Positions 60,201 through 64,000 of a DNA stretch of 64,000 nt are shown piece by piece. The stretch spans positions 507,165 to 571,164 of the forward strand of contig NMRA01000056.1 of NCBI GenBank assembly GCA_002633005.1. The letters are read 5' to 3'. The DNA is from Phoronis australis (Eukaryota > Phoronida > Phoronidae). A program made the translations under genes and the position numbers. Numbering within the stretch: position 1 is the stretch's first letter; each line of letters begins with the position of its first letter. The notes below the pieces were generated by a model. The model searched no databases and was not told where the DNA came from. It was given only the letters and a program-made list of their open reading frames with translations.

Positions 60201-62399
60201 TCAGGTGTTGCAGTGTTCAGTGAGGAACAAACACGGGAATGTGGTACACTTGTTGTGGTCAGTGATGAGACACTTTTTGGGACTTCTTAATTTTCCGTGG
60301 GGTAAGATGGGATTTAAACCGGGGATTTTTGGATTGTCACTCCAGCTGTCCAACCACTACAACACAGAGTTAGCATGACTTAGAAACAGTTTTGCTAAGT
60401 TACCAGGATTGGCTTATACATTCACAGTCTGCGACTATGGCCCTTAATTTCAAGCCTAGTGTCGGTAACTAAACACTTAGATGCGACTATAATCCTGCAT
60501 TCGGTCCAAGAAGCCAACTTTTGCTTCCGACCACTTACTGCACTATACTTGGTCTCCACTGGGTTCTGATGAGAAGTGATTACTGGGGTTTGCAAAAAGC
60601 TGATTCAGAAAGTTTTTTATTTGTTGAGACTATGCTAGACGTATACAGTGGCATGTCAACTTGCAGAGCATGATCTCAAGCAATAACAAACTGTCCGTTC
60701 TATTCAAGTCTCAAAATCACTTCAAATATGACTGTAAAGTAACAGTTTGAGACCAGTTTGATCATGATTAGAGGTCCACATCAAAATTTGGTTTTTGCAA
60801 CTTTAAGTAGGTTTGCAGCTGGTTTTAATTGGATGTGAGCATTAGTTTGACATTTTACGGTTTTCCTTCCAGACCTGATGTCAAGGGTGAGGACCTGCAG
60901 GAAGCCTTCAGGAAGACAGGTGGCACTGTAGTCGCCTTCAAGTTCTTTGAGTGAGTCTCTCTCTGTATTGATGTATTTTAGGACATTTAATGGATCTTTT
61001 AGGCAACTTGTGACAATTTTTCATTTTTGGAGCATAGTATGGTGGGCAAGTTAATTTTTTGTCTAATTTCTTGACAAACCTATCTTTGTTGGAGAATTTG
61101 TTTTGGTTTTAGCATGTTTTGTATAGTATAGTTGTCACCAAAACAATTGGAATTTTGACCGTTTGTGGCTATGTAAGAAGCAAAAAGGATGTTTCAGCAA
61201 TTAATTTTGCCCCAAATTTTTTTACCCTAGCCATTCAAAGCGTGTCGTTTCACAACACACGTCATGCAGCCGGTGGCTAATGAAAACTGCCTGTTCCATT
61301 AATTCATTTGTAGGTGCTGTCTCAGTACCTATTTATTGGTCCAAACATATGAGCAACACGAAGTCCGACAGTTGTTACGCTAGAGGATATGCAGCTTTAA
61401 AATGAAGCTTGAAAGTTTGGCAGTTCTTCGGTGTGGCATCTTCAACTTGAGGTGCAAAATATCCCTCAGTCCACTAGGAATTCAGGCGAGATCCGTTGTA
61501 ATGAAGCACAAACCTTAATTTTTTTTCTTGTGCTTCCAGAAAAGACCACAAGATGGCGCTGATACAGATGGGCTCTATTGACGATGCTGTCATGGCTCTT
61601 ATTGTAAGTATGAATAATACTTGTTGGTAAACTGCAAATTGAAGATGGTTTTTTGCTGCATTCATCTTTGGCCGTGGTTCAAAATGTGTTTGTGTTTGCA
61701 GAAGATGGCCATAGAGCCCAAATACTTGATGCAAGCTACTGGGTTTTCCATGTTTACTTTTTATAACGCGTTACACACGAAGGTGATCATGAAGCTTATA
61801 TAATGCGTGATGAACACACTATTTGCATAAGTGGGCCTGATCAAAATTGTAACATATCAGTTGCCTTAGATTTTGCTTTGACTCGTTAATTGTGATACTC
61901 CAGGACATATCTAAAGTATTCAGACACAATGACCCAAAATCCCCGTTGTGACGACAGGGCAGACGTTGAATTCATAGTCAGGGTAACCTTCCCTCATGAT
62001 TGTGAATGAAGTGGAATTAAAGGGAAAGTTAGTCTGGTGGCGAAGCCATTCTGTAATTAGAATTCTGCCACCGTTACGATTCGTGCCAGTCATTTTTCCT
62101 AACGGAATTTCCCGTCATGGCGGGAGAAACGCTATTTTGTCTGATTGCTTTTGTCATGCCCTGTACATGCAGTGCTCAAGTTGCCCTGAAATGGCCGCTG
62201 TTTGTCTGTCTTACTAATCAGCGTATTTCTCTTCCCTCCCGTCTCGCCCCATTTGCAGACTATGCACAACTATCAGCTAGGCGACACCAGCCACCTGCGT
62301 GTATCCTTCTCCAAGTCGACCATCCAGCCACAGGCCACTCAACAGCTACAGCAGCAGCAGCAGCAGACGGCGCAGCTCATTCTCAATGCTGTCCAGTAG
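3233..62399 (+). CDS. PTBP1: Polypyrimidine tract-binding protein (PTBP/hephaestus) orthologue, whole gene model
   Basis: Nuclear and cytoplasmic RNA-binding protein of the PTB (hnRNP I) family. It binds CU-rich pre-mRNA tracts through four RRMs and represses or activates exons. Joined exons: 3233-3244, 24141-24410, 37404-37505, 40288-40440, 45802-46071, 46493-46544, 47182-47240, 47850-48018, 50199-50306, 51682-51729, 53259-53455, 55804-55837, 58030-58122, 59604-59823, 60873-60950, 61540-61603 and 62259-62399. The frame stays open, giving 689 residues. RRM1 is about 141-216, RRM2 251-325, RRM3 469-543 and RRM4 586-664. Family hallmarks seen are [65 protein letters not shown] and [10 protein letters not shown]. 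Vertebrate PTBP1 is about 530-560 residues; the extra length here is the N-terminal 90-residue exon and a Gln-rich tail. Everything from 37404 onward is secure by homology. The 5' end is inferred from splice signals and phase only. Confidence 0.95.
5998..6200 (+). repeat. Dispersed repeat, plus-oriented copy
   Basis: Contains gaccaatcgcaatctccg, then ttgtcaggtaaaatggcggc, then a TCTTGAG/GATTGGTCAG segment. The reverse complement of 39330-39490 carries the same motifs in the same order, so both are copies of one interspersed element. Class unknown. Confidence 0.6.
6759..6995 (-). pseudogene. Possible THAP-like zinc-finger fragment
   Basis: On the minus strand from an ATG at 6995, the frame reads [14 protein letters not shown], about a dozen residues, MKFFAFL, and later ARFPKQ. 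The start CCVVGC followed by FFAF resembles the first half of a THAP domain (Cys-x(2-4)-Cys, then an aromatic-rich segment), found in P-element-type transposases and host proteins. The distal Cys/His pair is not obvious, and the frame runs only to 6759. If real it is probably a transposon relic or an isolated exon. Confidence 0.3.
9640..9900 (+). repeat. MITE-like dispersed repeat (pogo-like family), copy
   Basis: Shares ordered blocks with 28150-28370: a ttttgtcaaatttct block, a tgtcataaaac/tgtcacaaaac block, a gcaaagtaa block and a terminal tttgtgcgaaat block. Weaker matches occur at 46150-46360. It looks like an old non-autonomous DNA transposon. Confidence 0.45.
10590..11400 (+). mobile_element. 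Diverged relative of the interior of the hAT-like element
   Basis: Shares ordered blocks with 17350-18000: a tttgataattttcaattaagcg block, an agcaaactygaat-cccgat block, then cttagctacttgaattcacg (cttagctactcgaatgcacg in the other copy) followed by ttgcctt/ccttgc near the end. It is therefore a second, older copy of at least part of that element. No intact protein is encoded. Confidence 0.5.
11430..11629. repeat. Tandem duplication, two copies of about 100 bp
   Basis: Copy 1 (11430-11530) and copy 2 (11531-11629) both begin ccatgg and include tttctcgaaatttccaatt and gggttaag. They are roughly 80% alike by eye. The unit adjoins the hAT-related block and is probably derived from it. Confidence 0.8.
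12685..12846. repeat. Tandem duplication, two copies of 81 bp
   Basis: Units 12685-12765 and 12766-12846 each begin cggattaag, include gtgcacaaagtc and tttgatgtctcag, and end gctggtcttgcttta. They show only a handful of differences, indicating a recent duplication. Confidence 0.9.
13190..14190. repeat. CTAGTGG-core higher-order tandem array
   Basis: Eight ctagtgg cores lie near 13202, 13347, 13508, 13648, 13775, 13911, 14051 and 14168, spaced about 117-160 bp. They occur as three types in fixed order: ccccctagtggNaatttta, caccacctagtggccattttt, and cctcctagtggNag. The order is A-B-C-A-B-C-A-B, a higher-order repeat of about 430 bp built from related subunits of about 140 bp. Confidence 0.85.
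15336..15341 (+). CDS. Candidate alternative first exon end (MK)
   Basis: ATG AAG is followed directly by gtaaga (from 15342), again leaving phase 0. The preceding roughly 230 nt (from an acceptor-like cag at 15110) are CT-rich and look like 5'UTR. The same frame is open back to an ATG at 15135, so a longer N-terminus is formally possible. It is a candidate alternative promoter or start exon with no homology support. Confidence 0.25.
15866..18259. mobile_element. Non-autonomous hAT-like DNA transposon (2.4 kb)
   Basis: The left end reads cagggctcga (15866-15875) and the right end is its exact inverse tcgagccctg (18250-18259). TACTG flanks both sides (15861-15865 and 18260-18264), a probable target-site duplication. 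CAGGG...CCCTG termini are typical of hAT elements, although hAT normally makes an 8-bp duplication. Sub-terminal sequence on both sides is rich in gacctgg/aaatttgg-type motifs. No transposase frame is recognisable, so it is either non-autonomous or decayed. Confidence 0.6.
24141..24410 (+). CDS. PTBP1: PTBP N-terminal extension exon (Pro/Gln/Met-rich, 90 residues)
   Basis: Acceptor AG lies at 24139-24140 and the donor gtatga at 24411. The exon is 270 nt, phase 0 at both ends, and encodes residues 5-94 of the long model. It is clearly richer in G+C than the surrounding intron, as the verified exons are. The peptide is low-complexity: [15 protein letters not shown], a [14 protein letters not shown] stretch, then a duplicated LQMLPG segment around residues 54-66, ending FKREALK before RGSDELLS. 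I know no counterpart in vertebrate PTBP1/2/3. An internal ATG at 24150 could also serve as a start if a promoter lies just upstream. Because both ends are phase 0, skipping it keeps the frame. Coding status is inferred from composition, an open frame flanked by splice sites, and phase agreement. Confidence 0.7.
24944..25120. repeat. 36-nt tandem repeat, about five copies
   Basis: The unit starts gttaactcacatgtcaggaa and continues through caccccaa to cgtat. Copies differ by one to four bases and lie end to end without spacers. A minisatellite in an intron. Confidence 0.92.
28150..28370 (+). repeat. MITE-like dispersed repeat (pogo-like family), copy
   Basis: Second clear member of the family at 9640-9900, in the same orientation, with the gtcaaatttct, tgtcataaaacgtt and tttgtgcgaaata blocks. 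Confidence 0.45.
30315..30434. repeat. 120-bp direct repeat, left copy at the N join
   Basis: Begins tttgtggcttattgtgagac and ends taccaatcaaaa. It is repeated essentially identically at 31333-31452, immediately after the single N at 31332. Confidence 0.93.
30435..31331. mobile_element. Repeat-bearing insert between the 120-bp duplicates
   Basis: About 0.9 kb, built of two internally repeated blocks. Block A (taacattcatgtgactagcg, then aatagatggcgcaac) occurs near 30544, 30661 and 31092. Block B (acagtgctggctgggtcag to aattcaaaaagtagacg) occurs at 30882-31020 and 31203-31331. It has no coding capacity. It looks like a non-autonomous element with internal duplication, possibly present on only one haplotype. 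Confidence 0.55.
31332..31452. repeat. Single N plus right copy of the 120-bp repeat
   Basis: N at 31332 marks a scaffold join. 31333-31452 repeats 30315-30434 and then continues into different sequence, as expected when two contigs or haplotypes overlap but were not merged. Confidence 0.9.
32134..32139 (+). CDS. Candidate alternative first exon end (MK), immediately upstream of RGSDELLS
   Basis: ATG AAG sits in the good start context acc-ATG-a, directly before a gtatga donor (32140), leaving phase 0. An in-frame TGA lies seven codons upstream (32113-32115), so the start cannot be extended. The preceding sequence is CT-rich, like the other candidate leader exons. Splicing to 37404 would give [10 protein letters not shown], a short-N-terminus protein close to vertebrate PTBP layout. 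Evidence is phase and splice motif only. Confidence 0.3.
33000..33062. repeat. TA-rich microsatellite pair
   Basis: A tatatatgtatatatgg run is followed about 30 bp later by a pure TA run (about 33046-33059). Simple sequence. Confidence 0.85.
34868..35007. repeat. Fold-back element / long hairpin
   Basis: The arm 34868-34934 is an imperfect reverse complement (about 80% by eye) of 34945-35007, separated by a loop of about 10 nt. The apical stem pairs ggattctatttccgttat with ataacgaaaatagaatcc. Related sequence without the full second arm lies near 37650-37745. A fold-back MITE is most likely; a long RNA hairpin is the alternative. Confidence 0.7.
36828..37250. mobile_element. GGACC-end TIR element, truncated copy
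   Basis: The left end ttatgttggacct resembles the end of the complete copy at 48936. The interior shares the aaaaagaaaggcacatt and tgttcaagatgaaatctc blocks with the copies at 57.0 and 49.1 kb. No matching right end was seen. Confidence 0.5.
37404..37505 (+). CDS. PTBP1: PTBP exon: N-terminal region with RGSDELLS
   Basis: Acceptor tatag ends at 37403 and donor gtatat starts at 37506. The exon is 102 nt, phase 0-0, residues 95-128. It begins [16 protein letters not shown] and ends NDAKK. RGSDELL is diagnostic of vertebrate PTBP1/2 immediately after their short first coding exons. The Lys/Arg flanking it (ALK-R) and the terminal KK give a bipartite arrangement like the vertebrate N-terminal nuclear localisation signal. 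Confidence 0.95.
37506..40287 (+). other. Intron (2.8 kb)
   Basis: Non-coding. It contains a minus-strand copy of a dispersed repeat at 39330-39490 and a relative of the 34.9-kb fold-back element near 37650-37745. Otherwise nothing recognisable. Confidence 0.85.
39330..39490 (-). repeat. Dispersed repeat, minus-oriented copy
   Basis: Inverted relative of 5998-6200: it shows gccgccattttaccagac, the gtaaaacttaccgtttgtttg block and a terminal gcgattggg. The two copies are clearly diverged. Confidence 0.6.
40288..40440 (+). CDS. PTBP1: PTBP exon: RRM1, first half
   Basis: Acceptor cttccag ends at 40287 and the donor is gtaaaa at 40441. The exon is 153 nt, phase 0-0, residues 129-179. It encodes [10 protein letters not shown] (RNP2, beta 1), the alpha 1 helix [10 protein letters not shown], then LGLPFGK and the beta 2 strand [10 protein letters not shown]. 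This matches the PTB RRM1 pattern exactly, with the exon boundary after the final GQ as in vertebrates. Confidence 0.97.
41314..41394. repeat. Small inverted repeat
   Basis: TAAGCCCCG (41314-41322) and CGGGGCTTA (41386-41394) are perfect inverse copies about 60 nt apart. Short, so it may be a MITE remnant or chance. Confidence 0.4.
42440..42620. mobile_element. GGACC-end TIR element, 3' fragment
   Basis: Carries the gaaagtttcatgtgaaacgg, ggctttttccgagatatg and terminal ctccttcatatcc blocks seen in the right halves of the other copies. Confidence 0.45.
44018..44268. mobile_element. Pogo-like MITE (251 bp)
   Basis: The left terminus acagtaaaatctcac is the inverse, with one mismatch, of the right terminus gtaagattttactgt. 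CAGTAAAATCTCACTRATTT-type ends are typical of pogo/Tigger elements. The right flank shows TA; the left flank is decayed. Non-coding. Confidence 0.6.
44512..44726. mobile_element. Second pogo-like MITE (215 bp)
   Basis: The left end actaaaatctcactaatttg is an imperfect inverse of the right end gaaatttaggagattctact. The interior caatattttgaaaaactg...ccttgaaaaattaaaaag matches the interior of 44018-44268. Confidence 0.55.
45802..46071 (+). CDS. PTBP1: PTBP exon: RRM1 second half, linker, start of RRM2
   Basis: Acceptor cttaacag ends at 45801. The exon is 270 nt, phase 0-0, residues 180-269. It encodes [19 protein letters not shown] (RNP1 strand and alpha 2), [14 protein letters not shown] (RRM1 beta 4 and post-RRM segment), the short linker, and [22 protein letters not shown] (RRM2 beta 1 and alpha 1). 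The donor is gcaagt, not gt: the family alignment requires KQ|IFSRYG here, so the intron is GC-AG. Reading through instead would reach a stop at 46207-46209. Confidence 0.97.
46072..46492 (+). other. GC-AG intron inside RRM2 (421 nt)
   Basis: Starts gcaagt and ends ttttcag. Much of it (46150-46360) resembles the dispersed MITE-like sequence also seen near 9.7 kb and 28.2 kb. A CT-dinucleotide-rich stretch sits at 46436-46456. Confidence 0.93.
46493..46544 (+). CDS. PTBP1: PTBP exon: RRM2 middle ([14 protein letters not shown])
   Basis: The exon is 52 nt, phase 0 in and phase 1 out, residues 270-287. The acceptor ttttcag is preceded by a CT-rich stretch at 46436-46456, and the donor is a consensus gtaagt. 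It encodes [17 protein letters not shown], the end of RRM2 helix 1 and the beta 2/beta 3 turn. Confidence 0.96.
46545..47181 (+). other. Intron (637 nt)
   Basis: GT-AG intron splitting RRM2 codon 287. Nothing else recognisable. Confidence 0.93.
47182..47240 (+). CDS. PTBP1: PTBP exon: RRM2 ([19 protein letters not shown])
   Basis: The exon is 59 nt, phase 1 in and phase 0 out, residues 287-306. Acceptor ccttttcag, donor gtgagt. It encodes the RRM2 RNP1 strand FQALIQF and helix 2, equivalent to FQALLQYADPVSAQ in vertebrates. Confidence 0.96.
47241..47849 (+). other. Intron (609 nt)
   Basis: GT-AG intron. No additional signal seen. Confidence 0.93.
47850..48018 (+). CDS. PTBP1: PTBP exon: end of RRM2 and start of RRM2-RRM3 linker
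   Basis: The exon is 169 nt, phase 0 in and phase 1 out, residues 307-363. Acceptor gttacag, donor gtaagt. It opens with [20 protein letters not shown], one of the best conserved PTB segments (the extra beta 4/beta 5 region of RRM2). It continues with [17 protein letters not shown] and enters the variable linker. Confidence 0.97.
48019..50198 (+). other. Intron (2.2 kb)
   Basis: GT-AG intron carrying a near-complete copy of the GGACC-end TIR element (48936-49410). A 129-residue minus-strand open frame near its 5' end has no recognisable family and is treated as chance. Confidence 0.9.
48936..49410. mobile_element. GGACC-end TIR element, near-complete copy (475 bp)
   Basis: The left end gattatgtaggaccttgac is an approximate inverse of the right end gtcaggtcctatataac. 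The interior has the atgaaatctca, tttgttttatgcaac and gaaagtttcgtttcaatcc blocks, shared with other copies in the window. It is a non-autonomous DNA transposon; superfamily not determined. Confidence 0.6.
50199..50306 (+). CDS. PTBP1: PTBP exon: RRM2-RRM3 linker
   Basis: The exon is 108 nt, phase 1-1, residues 363-399. It encodes a Pro/Ala/Gln-rich linker including [21 protein letters not shown]. The acceptor caaag has a modest pyrimidine tract. The donor gtactg (50307) departs from consensus at +4 and +5, so inclusion could be inefficient or regulated. Another frame of this stretch hits TAA at once, and the used frame stays open only as far as the intron stop. Confidence 0.9.
50307..51681 (+). 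other. Intron (1.4 kb)
   Basis: Weak gtactg donor and tacttccag acceptor. No other features recognised. Confidence 0.88.
51682..51729 (+). CDS. PTBP1: PTBP 48-nt linker exon (Gly-rich, likely cassette)
   Basis: The exon is 48 nt, phase 1-1, residues 399-415, encoding [16 protein letters not shown]. Acceptor tacttccag, strong donor gtgagt. Its length is a multiple of three and both neighbours are phase 1, so skipping leaves the frame intact. It lies in the linker that contains the alternatively spliced exon 9 in mammalian PTBP1. Confidence 0.85.
51730..53258 (+). other. Intron (1.5 kb)
   Basis: GT-AG intron containing a fold-back element at 52664-53052. Otherwise unremarkable. Confidence 0.9.
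52664..53052. mobile_element. Fold-back MITE (389 bp) with TTCGAGTT motifs
   Basis: The left end ccggtctccaatctttttac is the inverse of the right end, which closes with gattagagaccgg (53040-53052). The arms continue inward with ctcgaaatggaactcgaaa against tttcgagttcgtttcgag. The centre (about 52840-52882) is itself a set of TTCGAGTTT/AACTCGAAA palindromes. Non-coding fold-back element. Confidence 0.75.
53259..53455 (+). CDS. PTBP1: PTBP exon: Gly/Met-rich linker and start of RRM3
   Basis: The exon is 197 nt, phase 1 in and phase 0 out, residues 415-480. Acceptor ttgctgcag, donor gtacgt. It encodes a [17 protein letters not shown] low-complexity segment, then LPGQLQTN and the RRM3 beta 1 strand [11 protein letters not shown] (RNP2). 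Vertebrates have an Ala-rich linker followed by [12 protein letters not shown] at this point. Confidence 0.96.
53940..54454. repeat. 515-bp direct repeat, left copy
   Basis: Nearly identical to 54456-54970 with only about three visible substitutions. The copies abut a single N at 54455. Probably unmerged haplotype overlap at a scaffold join rather than a biological tandem duplication. Confidence 0.95.
54456..54970. repeat. 515-bp direct repeat, right copy
   Basis: Second copy of 53940-54454. After its end (cttcgtcaa) the sequence continues into unique intron. Confidence 0.95.
55656..55803 (+). promoter_or_regulatory. AG-exclusion zone and pyrimidine tract before the 34-nt exon
   Basis: No AG dinucleotide occurs from 55656 to the acceptor AG at 55802-55803. 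The zone holds ttcttctctcc and tcttgtcttctg tracts, which are PTB-type binding sequences (UCUU, CUCU). A long AG-free zone implies a branch point well upstream of the usual 20-40 nt. This arrangement is typical of PTB-repressed exons, so it is the likely autoregulatory element. The role is inferred. Confidence 0.6.
55804..55837 (+). CDS. PTBP1: PTBP 34-nt exon, orthologous to the autoregulatory exon 11
   Basis: The exon is 34 nt, phase 0 in and phase 1 out, residues 481-492, encoding [12 protein letters not shown] (RRM3 helix 1). The acceptor follows a CT-rich tract, and the donor is gtacgt. In mammals the equivalent exon is also 34 nt; PTB represses it and its skipping feeds nonsense-mediated decay. 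Here skipping would join 53455 to 58030 and read a TGA at 58054-58056, with four exon junctions still downstream. The residues match the family at the expected position. Regulation is inferred. Confidence 0.95.
55838..58029 (+). other. Intron downstream of the 34-nt exon (2.2 kb)
   Basis: T-rich intron with a copy of the GGACC-end TIR element (about 56846-57316). No coding signal. Confidence 0.9.
56846..57316. mobile_element. GGACC-end TIR element, copy (471 bp)
   Basis: The right end ggtcctacatagc and the interior blocks (aaaaagaaaggtacatt, tttgtgcaac, gaaagtttcaaatgaatcc, ggctgtttctgaggtatg) match the copies at 36.8 and 48.9 kb. The left end is more decayed. Confidence 0.55.
58030..58122 (+). 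CDS. PTBP1: PTBP exon: RRM3 core ([22 protein letters not shown])
   Basis: The exon is 93 nt, phase 1-1, residues 492-523. Acceptor ccccacag, donor gtaagt. It encodes [16 protein letters not shown] and the RNP1 strand NALIQF, then EPQQAHL of helix 2. It is very close to the vertebrate sequence. Confidence 0.97.
58123..59603 (+). other. Intron (1.5 kb)
   Basis: GT-AG intron. A fragment resembling the GGACC-end family interior lies near 58760-58800. A 13-nt copy of the next exon's start occurs at 59542-59554. Confidence 0.9.
59604..59823 (+). CDS. PTBP1: PTBP exon: end of RRM3, RRM3-RRM4 linker, start of RRM4
   Basis: The exon is 220 nt, phase 1 in and phase 2 out, residues 523-596. Acceptor cctttgcag, donor gtgagt. 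It encodes [22 protein letters not shown] (end of RRM3) and the interdomain segment [19 protein letters not shown], which in vertebrates packs RRM3 against RRM4. It then gives [18 protein letters not shown] (RRM4 beta 1). Confidence 0.97.
59824..60872 (+). other. Intron (1.0 kb)
   Basis: GT-AG intron containing a minus-strand tRNA-like SINE remnant (60300-60370). Confidence 0.9.
60300..60370 (-). repeat. tRNA-derived SINE remnant or tRNA pseudogene
   Basis: Read on the minus strand, this gives an A-box-like tagtggttgga (60349-60359) and a B-box-like ggtttaaatcc (60310-60320), spaced as in tRNA genes. The anticodon arm and acceptor stem do not pair convincingly, so it is not a functional tRNA. 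Confidence 0.45.
60873..60950 (+). CDS. PTBP1: PTBP exon: RRM4 helix 1 and beta 2
   Basis: The exon is 78 nt, phase 2-2, residues 596-622. Acceptor ccttccag, donor gtgagt. It encodes [20 protein letters not shown] and AFKFF, matching the RRM4 pattern of the family. Confidence 0.96.
60951..61539 (+). other. Intron (589 nt)
   Basis: GT-AG intron. Sequence at about 61020-61210 weakly resembles the dispersed MITE-like family seen near 9.7 kb. Confidence 0.9.
61540..61603 (+). CDS. PTBP1: PTBP exon: RRM4 RNP1 strand and helix 2
   Basis: The exon is 64 nt, phase 2 in and phase 0 out, residues 622-643. Acceptor tgcttccag, donor gtaagt. It encodes [22 protein letters not shown], equivalent to [21 protein letters not shown] in vertebrates. 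Confidence 0.97.
61604..62258 (+). other. Intron (655 nt)
   Basis: GT-AG intron before the terminal coding exon. No further features seen. Confidence 0.93.
62259..62399 (+). CDS. PTBP1: PTBP terminal coding exon: end of RRM4 and Gln-rich tail
   Basis: The acceptor catttgcag ends at 62258 and the stop TAG is at 62397-62399; residues 644-689. It encodes [22 protein letters not shown], where vertebrate PTBP1 ends, and then a further 24 residues. The extension contains six consecutive Gln encoded by a pure CAG run (about 62349-62366) and ends AQLILNAVQ. Confidence 0.97.
   Translation, partial: TMHNYQLGDTSHLRVSFSKSTIQPQATQQLQQQQQQTAQLILNAVQ
62349..62366 (+). repeat. CAG trinucleotide run in coding sequence
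   Basis: Six uninterrupted CAG codons, within a stretch that also has CAACAG-CTA before it, encode polyglutamine in the PTBP C-terminal tail. Likely to vary in length between individuals. Confidence 0.95.
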
Positions 62400-64000
62400 G
62401 GGGCAGCACCTGGCTGTTGCAGCTCATGCAATCTCACCTGTTCTCTTCTGTGTTCTGTTAATGTCTACGTGCATTGGCACTGTGGTCAAAGATTTTTACA
62501 TCCATTTTAATATTAATATTAATATGAATGCGAAATTTCATTAATTATACTCGATGGCTGCTATTGATGTTCAAAGCATTTCATCTCATGTTTATCTTGC
62601 ATTTGTATGTATATTCATTGCTTTTAGGAGTTGCGATTCTCGTTGTCCACAGATCTGTTACTCGCACGGTGTATATTTTCAGCCAGGTGGCGTTCTTACG
62701 TATTTAAGAGTGTTTTTGTATATTTCTGAAAGTTTGAATTTTTACGGATTACTTATAGGGTTTGTGTTTTTCTCCATGGTCTGTGTATGTATATATCGTT
62801 GGTTCTATTTAATATGAAATGTGGGTTCCCTGTTTGTTTCTTGTTGGTAATGCGAATCTCAGTTTGTTTTTATCACGGCCTTTGCTGATGGGCCTTTCTA
62901 AACACAAGGTAGCAGAGCGAACTTGCTGCCCATTTGTTTGTAAATTGTGGGCATTCCCAATGCCTTGCTATATGACAATGTTGACTCCAAATCGTCCACA
63001 TTTAAGTCTTTTTATTAAATTTGTTACGCAAATTTTACCATTTTTAAAGGATGTTGTTAGTATACAGAGATAGGGTTTTAAATTTTTTGTGACGTATGTA
63101 ATCTTGATTAGTTGTTGAAAGCACGCATTCACCGTGCTGTGCCTTAATACTGGACCATAATCGGTAGTTCTAGGAAACAGGGTAGTTGACAATCCAGGGC
63201 GAAATCAAACTGTTTAATAGCTAGTGAATTATATACTCTTGAGAGGCAACCACAGACATTTTTGTCTTCTTGTTATCATTATTTTCATTTTAGGACTTGT
63301 TTTAGTCGGCATGGGGGAAGGGATCTTTGCATGATAACCCCTCTTGTAGTTGTTTTGACACCCTTTTGCAGATTTCATGTGCATCTATGACACATGCTTT
63401 AGCATAATACATTTCCAGTCTCTTTTCCAGACAACCATCTTACATTGTGCCGCACTCTCAACTCGACCTAACCTCTGATTATTGTTTGCCCCTGTTGGCG
63501 TCGTGCCGCGCACCATCTCGTGAATCACTGCTGTTGATTTTCTGATAACGTTTTGGAAACTGTGGCTAAATTCACCCAGTGTCTATCTGGTGATGGTGCA
63601 TGAAGAGACATGGACGTGTGAACCTGGTTTTACAGCGCTTAAAATGTTTTAAAAAGATGTCGGTCATGTATGTAGCTCTTTTGGCAACTCGACAAATGTC
63701 ATTAGTTCCTTATTCAAATCCATTTTGTTCGCAAGACAGAAAAGGCGAGTCTCGACCAGTTTCACCCACCTCTGTGTTTCACGCACGTCGTGTGTGTGTT
63801 GAGGGTTACTAATGACGTGGCTTTTGGGACTTTCTCTTTCTCTCTTTAGACCGTTTGGCAACTCTTTTGTTTATTTGCTTGATTCACCATCGTTAATTGT
63901 GAATTCTGCCAACAGGTGTGCTCTGGCAGCCTTGTGTCCGAGTGTGTCACGCTGAGAACAGACCACACACATACACACACACGCACACACACTTTTGTTA
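62400..64000 (+). other. 3'UTR and downstream sequence of PTBP
   Basis: This stretch lies beyond the stop codon. No further coding signal is convincing, and no AATAAA hexamer is visible on the plus strand. The nearest variant poly(A) signal I see is ATTAAA at 63014-63019. The sequence is T-rich, as expected of a long 3'UTR. It ends in an interrupted CA-dinucleotide run. The transcript end cannot be fixed from sequence alone. Confidence 0.5.
63958..63992. repeat. CA-dinucleotide microsatellite
   Basis: An interrupted run of cacaca with occasional t or g at the end of the window, downstream of the PTBP stop codon. Confidence 0.9.

Overview
This is animal (metazoan) nuclear DNA. It is AT-rich, with long introns, GT-AG splice sites and many short degenerate transposon relics. 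The only protein-coding gene I can support is a single plus-strand orthologue of polypyrimidine tract-binding protein (PTBP1/2/3 of vertebrates, hephaestus of Drosophila). It fills almost the whole window. The protein is too diverged for a vertebrate PTBP, and the repeat landscape (tandem arrays with a CTAGTGG core, pogo-like and hAT-like relics, single-N scaffold joins with duplicated flanks) suggests an invertebrate, probably marine and heterozygous. I cannot name the species from the sequence.

Gene layout. Fifteen homology-supported exons run from the RGSDELLS exon (37404-37505) to the stop codon at 62397-62399, and every reading-frame phase is consistent. They encode RRM1 (40288-46071), RRM2 (46003-48018), a Gly/Ala/Met-rich linker (48019-53400), RRM3 (53420-59680), the conserved RRM3-RRM4 linker and RRM4 (59780-62320), then a Gln-rich tail. 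Upstream is a GC-rich 270-nt phase 0-0 exon (24141-24410) for an unusual N-terminal extension. Four tiny candidate start exons also end in phase 0: 2612-2633, 3217-3244, 15336-15341 and 32134-32139. Starting at 3233 and using all exons, the model is 689 residues; skipping the 270-nt exon gives 599.

Regulatory architecture. The most interesting feature is exon 55804-55837. It is exactly 34 nt, as is the vertebrate PTBP1 autoregulatory exon 11. Skipping it would frameshift RRM3 and give a stop at 58054-58056, upstream of several further junctions. It is preceded by about 146 nt without an AG and by a TCTT/CTCT-rich tract. One intron (46072-46492) has a GC-AG donor. A 48-nt phase 1-1 exon in the RRM2-RRM3 linker could be a cassette.

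Non-coding remainder. Introns make up most of the window. They hold a CTAGTGG higher-order tandem array (13.2-14.2 kb), a 36-nt tandem repeat (24.9 kb), a 2.4-kb hAT-like element (15866-18259), several MITE families, two fold-back elements, a tRNA-like SINE remnant, a weak THAP-like fragment, and two single-N joins (31332 and 54455) flanked by duplicated sequence that look like assembly artefacts.
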